The notes under the pieces are model-generated. The model was not told the DNA's origin. It saw only the letters and a list, made by a program, of their open reading frames with translations, and made no database searches. From positions 1,271,812 to 1,335,811 of the forward strand of contig NZ_LFZW01000001.1 in NCBI RefSeq assembly GCF_001183985.1: a DNA stretch of 64,000 nucleotides, given 5' to 3'. Source of the DNA: Peribacillus loiseleuriae. GTDB taxonomy: Bacteria; Bacillota; Bacilli; Bacillales; DSM-1321. This document shows positions 1 through 9,208 of this stretch, piece by piece (the stretch's first letter is position 1; each line of letters opens with the position of its first letter). The translations under genes and the position numbers were made by a program.

Positions 1-233
1 TGAACTTAGGTCTCGTATACGATGTTGATATGGACGAAGCTGGAATGGTAATCGTTACGATGACACTAACAGCTATGGGATGCCCGCTTGCTGGAACGAT
101 TGTAGATAATGTGAAATATGTCCTAGAAGACATTCCAGAAGTGAAGGACTCAGATGTAAACATTGTCTGGAGCCCGCCTTGGTCAAGAGACCGTATGTCA
201 AGATATGCGAAAATCGCATTAGGTATTAAATAA
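1..233 (+). CDS. yitW: YitW, SufT/MIP18-type Fe-S assembly protein (3' part only)
   Basis: The gene enters from the left edge; the first complete codon is at position 3 and about 76 C-terminal residues remain. The visible part has the MIP18/DUF59 signature: the segment MGCPLAGTIVDNVK, containing the conserved cysteine, followed by VNIVWSPPWSRDRMS near the end. Proteins of this family help mature iron-sulfur proteins in the cytoplasm. The position immediately before argC is unlike the usual arg neighbourhood only in the repeat-rich spacer between them. The family call rests on motif recognition; the N-terminus lies outside the window. A terminator interrupted by a palindromic repeat follows the stop codon. 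Confidence 0.85.
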   Translation, partial: NLGLVYDVDMDEAGMVIVTMTLTAMGCPLAGTIVDNVKYVLEDIPEVKDSDVNIVWSPPWSRDRMSRYAKIALGIK

Positions 234-241
234 ATGTTATG

Positions 242-370
242 AAAAGAGGTTGTCCCATAACGAAGGGTCAGACCCCAGATCAACTATATATCGTTTATAT
301 GACATGTAACTGACACAATAAACGGAGTATAGTATGTGAGGTTAGACCCTTTTGGGGCACCCTCTTTTAT
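242..370 (+). terminator. yitW terminator with a palindromic element in its loop
   Basis: The outer arms AAAAGAGGTTGTCCCA (242-257) and TGGGGCACCCTCTTTT (about 353-368) are almost fully complementary and end in a T-run, as in a rho-independent terminator. Instead of a short loop, about 95 bases separate them, and that interval is itself a long palindrome (P1 copy 1). I infer a normal terminator whose loop received the repeat. Confidence 0.7.
263..352. repeat. P1 palindromic repeat, copy 1
   Basis: The element starts with AAGGGTCAGACC and ends with GGTTAGACCCTT. Inside are the arms ACTATATATCGTTTAT and ATAAACGGAGTATAGT, so the whole unit can form one long hairpin. Three other units (10514-10593, 21022-21098, 41395-41479) share the ends but not the interior. 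It lies inside the yitW terminator loop. Confidence 0.7.
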
Positions 371-388
371 TTAATTATATTACATAAG

Positions 389-420
389 TAAAGCCGTCAG
401 TCTATCTGGCGGCTTTATTT
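389..420 (+). terminator. Second hairpin terminator after yitW
   Basis: Arms AAAGCCGTCAG and CTGGCGGCTTTA flank a short loop and are followed by a T-rich stretch. This lies about 20 bases after the interrupted terminator and would back it up in isolating yitW from argC. Confidence 0.6.
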
Positions 421-532
421 CGTGAGATTCTCCATGTATTACCGAGGCATTTTTTAATAAAACATCCATGAGAGATTGTTCTAAAGCCCAACGATAAAAA
501 AGGTTCAGGTTCTAAAAGCTGTATCACTTTAT

Positions 533-570
533 GAAGGTGGCGGTGCGGAGCTGATTTTGCGAAGCCCCGC
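533..570 (-). repeat. P3 repeat fragment (reverse orientation)
   Basis: Read on the minus strand, this stretch gives GGGGCTTCG directly joined to AAAATCAGCTCCGCACC and then GCCACC. That matches the left end and core of the P3 elements at 18680-18845 and 43832-44000 but with their intervening about 60 bases missing. It looks like an internally deleted relic. Confidence 0.45.
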
Positions 571-640
571 CCCTTTTCTACAGAAAAATGCTGATATTTA
601 AAAATAGTTTAAAAAATTCACTTATTTCATAAAAATACAT

Positions 641-669
641 TTGATTTTATTTTTATTCAGTCATATAAT
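641..669 (+). promoter_or_regulatory. argC operon promoter with ARG box
   Basis: A -35 TTGATT (641-646) and a -10 TATAAT (664-669) are 17 bases apart. The spacer and flank read on the minus strand as CTGAATAAAAATAAAA (645-660), which resembles the AhrC/ArgR ARG box consensus (CATGAATAAAAATTCAAG type). A second AT-rich half-similar motif lies at 621-643. The layout implies arginine-dependent repression by steric block. Box assignment is by eye. Confidence 0.6.
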
Positions 670-715
670 ACTATTATTATAGAATCGTAGGGAAGAATAC
701 AATGGAGATGATAAT

Positions 716-1747
716 TTGAACGTTTCAATTGTTGGTGCTACAGGCTATGGCGGATTAGAACTTATTCGTCTTTTGAAAAATCATCCAAACATGAAAATTG
801 CCTCATTGCATACATCGTCTAAATTTGATAGGAAAATAAGTGAAAATCATACACATTTATTGCATGAAGATTTTGTTTTAGAAGAAGTTAATCCTGAAAA
901 AATTGCAGATAAATCTGATATCGTTTTTCTGGCTACACCATCAGGGGTATCAGCAGAGCTTGTATCCGCTTTTTCTCAGGTGAATGTTAAAGTCATTGAC
1001 TTATCTGGTGATTTACGCTTAAAAACCCCAGGAGAATATGAAAAATGGTATAAAAAAACGGCTGCACCGCAGAAAATCATTGATTCAGCTGTGTACGGTC
1101 TTTCGGAATGGAACGCACAGCAAATTAAAGAAGCAAACATTATCGCAAATCCAGGCTGTTATCCAACTGCAACTCTGCTTGGTCTTGCCCCATTATTTAT
1201 AGAAGGTCTAGCTACAGAAGATGTGATTATTGATGCAAAATCAGGTGTATCAGGAGCAGGAAAGTCTCCATCAGAAATGACCCATTTTAGCGATATGAAT
1301 GAAAATTTTAAAATATACAAAGTCCATGAGCATCAGCATATCCCGGAAATTGAACAACAGCTATCCACGTGGTCACAAAATATGCAGCCCATTACCTTTA
1401 CAACACATCTTGTTCCAATGACGCGAGGAATCATGGCGACTATGTATGTAAAGGTAAACAAACGAATTTCTACACAAGAGCTTTATGATCTATATCAAAC
1501 GAGTTACAATTCCCATCCTTTCGTAAGAATCCAAAGGTCAGGGCAGTTCCCGGTCACGAAACAAGTATATGGCTCTAATTTCTGCGATATCGGGATGGCT
1601 TATGATGAACGAACAGGAAAAGTAACGATTGTATCGGTTATTGACAACCTTGTGAAAGGTGCAGCCGGGCAAGCGATTCAAAATGCAAATATTATGATGG
1701 GCTTGGATGAAACAGCAGGTTTATCCACAATTCCCATTTATCCATAA
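716..1747 (+). CDS. argC: N-acetyl-gamma-glutamyl-phosphate reductase
   Basis: ArgC reduces N-acetylglutamyl-5-phosphate to the semialdehyde with NADPH, the third step of arginine synthesis. The 343-residue product has the nucleotide-binding GATGYGG motif at residues 7-13, the catalytic cysteine in NPGCYPT (Cys148), and the HEHQHIPEI segment near residue 208 carrying the conserved histidine. The start is a TTG at 716 preceded by GGAG at 704-707; no in-frame ATG gives the glycine-rich loop. It is the first gene of an arg-car operon and is followed after 17 bases by argJ. Expression should be arginine-repressed through the ARG box upstream. Length is normal for the family. Confidence 0.96.
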   Translation: MNVSIVGATGYGGLELIRLLKNHPNMKIASLHTSSKFDRKISENHTHLLHEDFVLEEVNPEKIADKSDIVFLATPSGVSAELVSAFSQVNVKVIDLSGDLRLKTPGEYEKWYKKTAAPQKIIDSAVYGLSEWNAQQIKEANIIANPGCYPTATLLGLAPLFIEGLATEDVIIDAKSGVSGAGKSPSEMTHFSDMNENFKIYKVHEHQHIPEIEQQLSTWSQNMQPITFTTHLVPMTRGIMATMYVKVNKRISTQELYDLYQTSYNSHPFVRIQRSGQFPVTKQVYGSNFCDIGMAYDERTGKVTIVSVIDNLVKGAAGQAIQNANIMMGLDETAGLSTIPIYP

Positions 1748-1764
1748 CTATTCGGAGGTAAGTC

Positions 1765-2997
1765 ATGAAAACACTACAGCGTGTTGCATCTATAAAGAAA
1801 ATTGAACAAGGAAATATTGTTACACCACAGGGGTTTAAAACAGCAGGTGTTCACGCTGGATTACGCTATTCGAAGAAAGATCTTGGGATCATCTTATCGG
1901 ATATACCAGCTTCAGTTGCAGCTGTTTACACACAAAGTGTTATCCAAGCAGCTCCCCTTGACGTGACGAAGGATAGCATTCAGGTGGAAGGGAAATTACA
2001 AGGCATTATCGTTAATAGTGCCTGCGCCAATGCTTGCACAGGTAAACAAGGACTAAAAGACGCCTATGAAATGAGAAATCTTGCTGCTTCAAAATTCGAT
2101 TTAGCGCCACATTATCTTGCAGTTGCTTCAACAGGTGTTATTGGAGAATATATGAAAATGGATAAAATTAAGCGTGGGATTGAACTGCTAGAACCATCAC
2201 CAGCGGATAAGGATGCTATAGATTTCGAACAAGCAATCTTAACAACAGATACCGTAACGAAGAACTGTGCGTACTCAGTCGAAATAGATGGGGTAACGGT
2301 CACGATGGGTGGAGCAGCGAAAGGATCGGGAATGATTCACCCTAATATGGCTACGATGCTTGGATTTATTACGACAGATGCAGCCATTGAGTCCGCCGAT
2401 TTACAGCTTGCACTCTCAACTATAACCGATCAGACATTTAATCAAATTACAGTAGATGGCGATACATCAACAAATGATATGGTGCTTGTTTTAGCAAATG
2501 GCAAAGCTGGTAATCAAGCTTTATCACCAACACATCCGCAATGGGATACATTTATTCAATTATTGAAACAAACGAGTGAAAGCTTAGCAAAGCAAATCGC
2601 CAAAGACGGTGAAGGTGCAACCAAACTAATCGAGTGCAATGTTTTCGGAACGGAATCAAAGCACGCGGCACAAATCATTGCCAAAACGATCATTGGCTCT
2701 AATTTAGTTAAAACAGCGGCATATGGAGCAGACGCAAACTGGGGAAGAATTATTGCAGCAATGGGACGCAGCGGAATCGATTTTAACCCGCAACAAGTCA
2801 CGATTGCCTTCGGAGATCTCGTTGTATTAGAAGACGGTGAACCAGTTGATTTTTCTGAAGAAATCGCCAAAGCTTATTTGGAACAAGATTTACTCGTGAT
2901 AAATGTTACGCTTAAAGAAGGCTCTGAAACAGGAACAGCATGGGGCTGCGATTTAACCTATGATTATGTAAAAATCAATGCGAGTTATCGATCCTAA
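1765..2997 (+). CDS. argJ: Bifunctional glutamate N-acetyltransferase / N-acetylglutamate synthase
   Basis: ArgJ transfers acetyl from N-acetylornithine to glutamate, closing the acetyl cycle, and can also make N-acetylglutamate from acetyl-CoA. The 410-residue precursor contains the self-cleavage site NMATMLGF, where cleavage before Thr197 gives alpha and beta chains and frees the nucleophilic threonine. The STGVIGEYM oxyanion region lies at about residues 122-130. GGAGG at 1755-1759 supports the ATG at 1765. It sits 17 bases after argC and 12 bases before argB in the operon. Presence of ArgJ is consistent with a cyclic pathway with no separate argE/argA here. Nothing unusual in length. Confidence 0.96.
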   Translation: MKTLQRVASIKKIEQGNIVTPQGFKTAGVHAGLRYSKKDLGIILSDIPASVAAVYTQSVIQAAPLDVTKDSIQVEGKLQGIIVNSACANACTGKQGLKDAYEMRNLAASKFDLAPHYLAVASTGVIGEYMKMDKIKRGIELLEPSPADKDAIDFEQAILTTDTVTKNCAYSVEIDGVTVTMGGAAKGSGMIHPNMATMLGFITTDAAIESADLQLALSTITDQTFNQITVDGDTSTNDMVLVLANGKAGNQALSPTHPQWDTFIQLLKQTSESLAKQIAKDGEGATKLIECNVFGTESKHAAQIIAKTIIGSNLVKTAAYGADANWGRIIAAMGRSGIDFNPQQVTIAFGDLVVLEDGEPVDFSEEIAKAYLEQDLLVINVTLKEGSETGTAWGCDLTYDYVKINASYRS

Positions 2998-3009
2998 GGA
3001 GCGTGCAGA

Positions 3010-3783
3010 ATGAAAACCTTAGTTATTAAATGCGGCGGCAGTATTATTGATGAACTGTCAGATGCTTTTTTTGAAAGCATAAAAGAACTACAAAGCCGTG
3101 GCTGGCAAATGGTCTTTGTACATGGCGGCGGTCCAGATATTAACGCCATGCTTGAGCAAAGCAATATCACACCAATCTTTGAAAACGGACTACGTAAGAC
3201 AACGACTGAAGTAATGGAAATTGTCGAATTGATGCTTGCAGGTAAATCGAATAGAAGCCTTGTTCATAAGCTTGAATCACATGATATTAAAGCAATTGGC
3301 TTAAATGGTTCTGATGGCAAGATGTTGATTGGGTCCTATATTAATGAATCGGCTTTAGGAGCCGTTGGCGAGATTGAGCAAGTTGATACAGACCTGTTGG
3401 AAATGATTCTTCAAAAAGGAATATGTCCTGTGCTAACTCCCATCTCGATAACGGAATCAGGACAGAAGCTGAACGTGAATGCTGATATGGCAGCTGGTGC
3501 AGTGGCAAAAGCACTTGGTGCACAAATGTGTTTGTTTGTTACTGATGTTAAGGGAGTTCTAAAAGAAGGCAGCTTACTCTCACAGCTTACAGCAACGGAA
3601 ACGAAAGAAATGATTAAAGAAGGTACTATTTATGGCGGCATGATTCCTAAGGTTACCACTGCGCTTTCCGTATTGGAAAAAAGTATACCAGAAGTGATGA
3701 TTGTCAGCGGAAAATCTTGTTTCTATGAAAACAATGATTTTATTGGAACGAAATTTGTTACACAGGAAGGGGTATATCAATGA
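3010..3783 (+). CDS. argB: Acetylglutamate kinase
   Basis: ArgB phosphorylates N-acetylglutamate using ATP, the second committed step of arginine synthesis. The 257-residue protein belongs to the amino-acid kinase fold: KCGGSIIDE at residues 7-15 and HGGGPDIN at about 39-46 form the phosphate-binding loops, and the region NVNADMAAGAVAKALGA binds substrate and nucleotide. The AAGGAG at 2995-3000 supports the ATG at 3010. Its stop overlaps the start of argD by four bases (ATGA), indicating translational coupling. The protein lacks an N-terminal extension of the kind seen in arginine-feedback-inhibited kinases, so allosteric inhibition by arginine is doubtful; that point is inference. Confidence 0.95.
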   Translation: MKTLVIKCGGSIIDELSDAFFESIKELQSRGWQMVFVHGGGPDINAMLEQSNITPIFENGLRKTTTEVMEIVELMLAGKSNRSLVHKLESHDIKAIGLNGSDGKMLIGSYINESALGAVGEIEQVDTDLLEMILQKGICPVLTPISITESGQKLNVNADMAAGAVAKALGAQMCLFVTDVKGVLKEGSLLSQLTATETKEMIKEGTIYGGMIPKVTTALSVLEKSIPEVMIVSGKSCFYENNDFIGTKFVTQEGVYQ

Positions 3784-4931
3784 GTTCATTATTTCCAACC
3801 TATGATAGATGGCAGATTGAACCAGATGTGGCAAAGGGATCTTGGTTAACGAGTAAGGATGGCATGAAATATTTGGATTATACGTCTGGAATCGGTGTGT
3901 TGAATCTTGGGCATTGTCATGAAAAAGTAAAAACAGCCGTTGAAAAACAATTAGCTTCATTCTGGCACACATCGAATATGTTCGAAAATTCAATGCAGGA
4001 AAAAACCGCTTCACTCATTACGGAAGCATCTGGTCTAGGGTCTGTCTTCTTTTGTAACAGTGGTGCCGAAGCAAATGAAGCTGCGATAAAGCTTGCAAGG
4101 AAAGTATCAGGGAAAAATAAAATCATCACATGCATTCAATCGTTTCACGGACGTACCTTTGCGACGATGGCTGCAACAGGGCAGGAAAAGGTCAAAGTCG
4201 GTTTTGGGAAAATGCTTGAAGAGTTTCATTATATTCCATTCAATGATACCGATGCATTGGTAAACAGTGTGGATGCAAATACCGCTGCAATCATGATTGA
4301 AATCGTTCAAGGCGAAGGTGGAATTCATAAAATTGAACAGGAATTCCTGGATGCAATAAAAACTGTAAGTGAAAAATTCGGAATCCTATTAATTATTGAC
4401 GAAATCCAAACTGGAATCGGCCGTACTGGTAAGCCATTTGCTTTTCAACACTATCAGGTTGATCCGGATATTATTACAATCGCTAAAGGACTAGGAAATG
4501 GTCTTCCAATCGGTGCAATGGTAGGTAAGAAAGAGCTTGCTCAGGACTTTGGACCGGGTAGCCATGGATCGACGTTTGGCGGAAATCCAGTCAGTATCGC
4601 AGCAGCAGAAGCGACGATTCAAGAAGTGTTCAAAGATGATTTTCTTTTAGAAGTAGTTGAAAAAGGAAACTATCTTTTCAATCAATTGAACGACAAACTA
4701 AAGGATATAGAAAACGTGAAAGAAATACGCGGGTTGGGGCTGATGATTGGGATTGAATTAGTGAATGCTAGTCAACCAATTTTACTAGAGCTCCAAAAAC
4801 AAGGAATACTTGTTTTGACAGCAGGTCCGAATGTAATTAGATTACTGCCGCCATTAACAACAAATCAAAATGAGTTGGATATATGCATTGAAAAGATTGC
4901 AAATGTAATAGGAAGTAAGCAGCCAGTCTAA
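3780..4931 (+). CDS. argD: Acetylornithine aminotransferase
   Basis: ArgD is a class-III pyridoxal-phosphate aminotransferase that converts N-acetylglutamate semialdehyde to N-acetylornithine with glutamate as donor. In the 383-residue product the cofactor-binding SGAEANEAAIKLAR lies at about 94-107, the DEIQTGIGRTG loop at 207-217, and the Schiff-base lysine in TIAKGLGNG is Lys236. It overlaps argB by four bases. An 82-base gap separates it from carA, with no convincing terminator, so read-through into carAB-argF is expected. Length is typical. A related ornithine or succinylornithine activity cannot be excluded from sequence, but the operon fixes the role. Confidence 0.95.
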   Translation: MSSLFPTYDRWQIEPDVAKGSWLTSKDGMKYLDYTSGIGVLNLGHCHEKVKTAVEKQLASFWHTSNMFENSMQEKTASLITEASGLGSVFFCNSGAEANEAAIKLARKVSGKNKIITCIQSFHGRTFATMAATGQEKVKVGFGKMLEEFHYIPFNDTDALVNSVDANTAAIMIEIVQGEGGIHKIEQEFLDAIKTVSEKFGILLIIDEIQTGIGRTGKPFAFQHYQVDPDIITIAKGLGNGLPIGAMVGKKELAQDFGPGSHGSTFGGNPVSIAAAEATIQEVFKDDFLLEVVEKGNYLFNQLNDKLKDIENVKEIRGLGLMIGIELVNASQPILLELQKQGILVLTAGPNVIRLLPPLTTNQNELDICIEKIANVIGSKQPV

Positions 4932-5013
4932 AAATGACTGTATTTTTTACAAATTGAATGAATAAAAATACTTTATGTTATATAAAAATACAGTCTTGCA
5001 TAGGAGTGAAATC

Positions 5014-6096
5014 ATGAAAAGCTATTTACATTTATCAAATGGTCAATCTTTTGAGGGAAAATTATTAACTAAAGATATGAACGATGCCATGCAAGGTGAA
5101 ATGGTCTTCTTTACAGGAATGACAGGCTACCAAGAAGTGTTGACAGACCCTTCATATAAAAATCAAATTGTCGTATTTACGTATCCGTTAATTGGAAATT
5201 ATGGGATTAACGATGAAGACTTTGAAAGCAGAAAGCCGCATGTAGCTGGTGTAATTGTTTATCAAGGAGATATGAGTTATTCTCATTTTCAAGCCCGTCA
5301 TTCACTAAAAGATTATCTCGATAAATGGAATATACCATTGCTAAGTCAGATCGATACGAGAGCCGTTGTGAAGACGATTCGAAAATTAGGTTCTATGGAA
5401 GCTGCGATTACCCCAGATCTGATTTATAAAGTGGAAACCAGCTATAATGAAAATTCTCAATTAGTTTCAGAAGTTTCTTCTAGGGAAATTACGAGTTATG
5501 GAAACGGTACAAAGCATATTGTTCTTCTTGACTTTGGCTACAAGAAATCGATTTTGGACAGTTTAATCAATCAAAATTGTAAAGTAACGACAGTACCTTT
5601 CGATACGGGCCTTCAAACGATTCAGAACCTGAATCCGGATGGTGTAGTCCTATCTAATGGGCCGGGTGATCCAAAGCAACTAAATCATTTACTTGAAAAT
5701 ATCAAAAGCATACTCACTCAGTATCCGACGATGGGCATATGTCTTGGTCACCAACTTACAGCTCTTGCATTTGGTGGGAATACGAAGAAAATGCTTTTCG
5801 GTCATCGAGGGGCCAATCAGCCAATTGTTGATTTGAAAACGAAACGGGTGTACATGAGCTCGCAAAATCACAGCTATGAAGTGGCGGAAGAGAGTTTGAT
5901 GAACACAGGATTACAGGTACGATTCCGCAATGTGAATGATGGCACAGTTGAAGGTTTGGTCCATACTGAACTACCGATTGTCACGACACAATACCATCCG
6001 GAAGCAAATCCAGGCCCAGCCGAAAGCGTGGAACACTTTACAGAGTTTTTACAGATGATAAATGACTATAGCGGGAGAGAAAAAGCATATGCCTAA
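5014..6096 (+). CDS. carA: Carbamoyl-phosphate synthase, glutamine amidotransferase subunit
   Basis: CarA hydrolyses glutamine and channels ammonia to CarB. The 360-residue protein has an N-terminal CPSase small-subunit domain (FFTGMTGYQEVLTDPSY near residues 32-48) and a C-terminal class-I amidotransferase domain with the nucleophile in GICLGHQLTA (Cys243) and the QYHPEANPGP His/Glu segment near residue 330. The ATG at 5014 was chosen because AGGAG precedes it at 5001-5005; an upstream in-frame ATG at 4975 has no such site. The arg operon position indicates the arginine-specific enzyme; Bacillaceae often carry a second, pyrimidine-linked copy elsewhere. The stop overlaps the start of carB. 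Confidence 0.95.
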   Translation: MKSYLHLSNGQSFEGKLLTKDMNDAMQGEMVFFTGMTGYQEVLTDPSYKNQIVVFTYPLIGNYGINDEDFESRKPHVAGVIVYQGDMSYSHFQARHSLKDYLDKWNIPLLSQIDTRAVVKTIRKLGSMEAAITPDLIYKVETSYNENSQLVSEVSSREITSYGNGTKHIVLLDFGYKKSILDSLINQNCKVTTVPFDTGLQTIQNLNPDGVVLSNGPGDPKQLNHLLENIKSILTQYPTMGICLGHQLTALAFGGNTKKMLFGHRGANQPIVDLKTKRVYMSSQNHSYEVAEESLMNTGLQVRFRNVNDGTVEGLVHTELPIVTTQYHPEANPGPAESVEHFTEFLQMINDYSGREKAYA

Positions 6097-9000
6097 GAAT
6101 CATTCCATACAAACTATCCTAGTAATCGGATCAGGCCCGATTATCATCGGGCAAGCAGCAGAATTTGATTATGCCGGCACTCAAGCATGTTTAGCGCTTA
6201 AAGAGGAAGGCTATCGGGTCATTTTAGTGAATAACAACCCAGCTACCATTATGACCGACGACATGAATGCAGATGCAGTATATTTTGAGCCGTTAACCTG
6301 TGATGTACTTGAAAAAATCATCGCAAAGGAAAAACCAGATGGCTTGCTCGCTACATTAGGAGGCCAAACAGGATTAAATCTTGCGTATCAGCTTCATGAA
6401 GCAGGTATTTTGGAAAAGTATGGCGTTACATTGCTCGGGACTCCAATTGACTCCATTAAAAAAGGAGAGGACAGGGAGCTTTTTCGACAATTGATGTTTG
6501 AAATCAACGAACCAGTTCCTGAAAGCATGATTGTTCATACCTATGATGAAGCGGTTGCTTTTGCAGAAAAAATTGGGTTTCCGATCATTGTTCGGCCAGC
6601 GTATACACTAGGCGGTACTGGTGGCGGTATTGCAGAAGAGATGGACGTATTCAAGGAGCTTGTCAGAGGCGGGCTACAGGAAAGTCCGATTACTCAATGT
6701 CTCATTGAACGGAGCATTGCAGGTTTTAAAGAAATTGAATATGAAGTAATGCGAGACAGCAATCAAACTTGTATCACGATTTGTAATATGGAAAATATCG
6801 ATCCTGTTGGCATTCATACAGGAGATTCAATTGTTGTGGCACCTTCTCAGACGCTTTCCGATGAAGAATACCAAATGCTACGCTCGGCATCGATTAAAAT
6901 TATTTCAGCATTAGGGATTATCGGCGGTTGTAATATCCAATTTGCTCTTGATCCGAATAGTAAAAGCTATTATTTAATTGAAGTGAATCCTCGGGTAAGC
7001 CGTTCTTCGGCACTTGCTTCAAAAGCGACGGGCTATCCGATTGCCCGTATTGCAGCAAAATTGGCAGTTGGCTATCATTTGTCAGAACTGATCAATCCCG
7101 TTACGAAGAGCACGTATGCAAGCTTTGAACCCGCACTTGATTATGTAGCTGTGAAATTTCCAAGATGGCCATTTGATAAATTTCCAACAGCAACGCGTAA
7201 GCTTGGAACGCAAATGAAAGCGACCGGGGAAGTAATGGCCTTGCATCGAAGTTTTGAAGGAGCCTTCCAAAAAGCAGTTGATTCACTAGAATTGAAGACA
7301 TTGGGACTTCAATTAAAATCGTTAAAAGAAAAATCATTAGCAGATCTTTGGGATATGCTTAATGAACAAACAGATGAACGAATTTTTATTATTTTCGAAT
7401 TACTTCGCAAAAATGTTACATTAGAGGCGATTCATGATGCAACTAAAATGGACTATTTTTTCTTAGCGAGTTTTTCAACCATAATAGAAATGGAAAAGAA
7501 TCTTGCGGACAAAAAACTTTATGAAGTCACGAAGGAAGAATTCGTGTTCATAAAGGAAAAAGGTTTTTCTGACCGTTACTTGGCATCTGCATGGGGTGTT
7601 TCTGAACATGAAGTAAGAAAGCAACGTATTACGCTCGGAGTCACAGCTGCGTATAAAACGGTTGATACATGTGCGGCTGAATTCGAATCCCATACGAATT
7701 ATTATTACTCGACATATTTCGGTGAAAATGAGCAGGAAAAGTCAGCTAAACAAAAGGTCTTGATTATCGGGAGTGGACCGATCCGAATTGGGCAAGGTAT
7801 TGAATTTGATTATTGTTCTGTGCACAGTGTTTACGCCCTACAACAAGAACATGTAGAAACCATCATGATTAATAATAATCCTGAAACAGTGAGCACAGAT
7901 TTTGCCACAGCAGATCGTCTTTACTTTGAACCATTGACGCTTGAATATGTTTTAAATGTCATTGAGGCTGAAGGAATTCAGGATGTAATCGTTCAATTTG
8001 GCGGTCAAACGGCAATTAATCTTGCACAAGGGTTGGAAGAGCAAGGCATTAATTTATTGGGAACATCCTTTGATATCGTCGATCAATTAGAAGATCGTGA
8101 TCGTTTCTATACCTTGCTACAAAAGCTTGATATTCCTCATGTTCCTGGTGAGATGGCGAATAAAGCACAAGAATTACTAAAGCAAGCGGAACAAATTGGC
8201 TTCCCTGTTTTATTGCGTCCTTCCTATGTAATTGGCGGTCAGGGGATGGAAATCATACAGGATCTTCAAAGTCTAAATAATCGATTGAACAATGGGAAGT
8301 CCCTTGTTTACCCAATGCTCATTGATTCTTATATTCCTGGCCAAGAAGCAGAGATTGATTTAATTGCAGATGGAAATGATGTCTATATTCCGTTGGTTGC
8401 TGAACATATTGAAAAGGCCGGCGTCCATTCAGGAGACAGTCTCGCTATTTTTCCAAGCACAACGATTTCTGATGAAGTGAAAGAAAAAATGGTCGTTTAC
8501 TCTAAAAAATTAGTAGAAGAGCTTGGTTATAAAGGACTCATGAATATTCAGTTCGTTATTCAAAACCATAATATTTATGTGCTGGAAGTAAACCCACGTG
8601 CAAGTCGTACAATTCCTTTAATCAGTAAAATCAGCGGTGTACCACTCGTGCAAATTGCGACAAAAATATTGCTTGGGAAATATTCGTTGTCGAATTTACT
8701 AGGAAAAACAGGGCTAGAAGACGATTTCTCGTATTCTGCCATTAAATATCCAGTCTTTTCAACATTTGCCTTAAGTGGTCTCGATTCGAAAGTCGGACCA
8801 GAAATGAAATCGACTGGAGAAGGTATTGCAATCGCAAATACGGTTACAGAGGCACTTGCAAAGGTTTACCATGGTCATAGGTCAGCAAATAAAAATGGTT
8901 TATTCATTTCCCCTACGATTAATCTAAGTGAGGAAACGTTAAATCGAGTGCTAGATGCAAAAATGGTCATTGCGGATGGTGACTTTGAATCATGGCTTAA

Positions 9001-9208
9001 ACAAGGAAATGGTGCGGCAGTATTATCATATGGAAAATCTGAGGAAGATCAACATTTGCGATTATTAGCAGCGAAATATCGTGTCCTTGCTTTTTCAGAA
9101 GAAGAAACATTCCTTGCATACCTACAATCGCTTTCTGAAAAAGAGATAAAAATTGCTTCATTACAACATTGGCTTCATTTAAATAAAAAAGGAGTGACAC
9201 TTGCATGA
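6089..9208 (+). CDS. carB: Carbamoyl-phosphate synthase, large subunit
   Basis: CarB makes carbamoyl phosphate from bicarbonate, ammonia and two ATP. The 1039-residue protein shows the internal duplication expected of the family: two ATP-grasp synthetase halves, each opening with a similar loop (VIGSGPIIIGQAAEFDYAG near residue 10, IIGSGPIRIGQGIEFDY near residue 560) and each with an EVNPR motif. The end is the allosteric methylglyoxal-synthase-like domain. The ATG at 6089 is preceded by GGGAGAG and overlaps the carA stop by eight bases. Its stop overlaps argF by four bases. In this operon it supplies carbamoyl phosphate directly to ArgF. Confidence 0.96.
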   Translation: MPKNHSIQTILVIGSGPIIIGQAAEFDYAGTQACLALKEEGYRVILVNNNPATIMTDDMNADAVYFEPLTCDVLEKIIAKEKPDGLLATLGGQTGLNLAYQLHEAGILEKYGVTLLGTPIDSIKKGEDRELFRQLMFEINEPVPESMIVHTYDEAVAFAEKIGFPIIVRPAYTLGGTGGGIAEEMDVFKELVRGGLQESPITQCLIERSIAGFKEIEYEVMRDSNQTCITICNMENIDPVGIHTGDSIVVAPSQTLSDEEYQMLRSASIKIISALGIIGGCNIQFALDPNSKSYYLIEVNPRVSRSSALASKATGYPIARIAAKLAVGYHLSELINPVTKSTYASFEPALDYVAVKFPRWPFDKFPTATRKLGTQMKATGEVMALHRSFEGAFQKAVDSLELKTLGLQLKSLKEKSLADLWDMLNEQTDERIFIIFELLRKNVTLEAIHDATKMDYFFLASFSTIIEMEKNLADKKLYEVTKEEFVFIKEKGFSDRYLASAWGVSEHEVRKQRITLGVTAAYKTVDTCAAEFESHTNYYYSTYFGENEQEKSAKQKVLIIGSGPIRIGQGIEFDYCSVHSVYALQQEHVETIMINNNPETVSTDFATADRLYFEPLTLEYVLNVIEAEGIQDVIVQFGGQTAINLAQGLEEQGINLLGTSFDIVDQLEDRDRFYTLLQKLDIPHVPGEMANKAQELLKQAEQIGFPVLLRPSYVIGGQGMEIIQDLQSLNNRLNNGKSLVYPMLIDSYIPGQEAEIDLIADGNDVYIPLVAEHIEKAGVHSGDSLAIFPSTTISDEVKEKMVVYSKKLVEELGYKGLMNIQFVIQNHNIYVLEVNPRASRTIPLISKISGVPLVQIATKILLGKYSLSNLLGKTGLEDDFSYSAIKYPVFSTFALSGLDSKVGPEMKSTGEGIAIANTVTEALAKVYHGHRSANKNGLFISPTINLSEETLNRVLDAKMVIADGDFESWLKQGNGAAVLSYGKSEEDQHLRLLAAKYRVLAFSEEETFLAYLQSLSEKEIKIASLQHWLHLNKKGVTLA

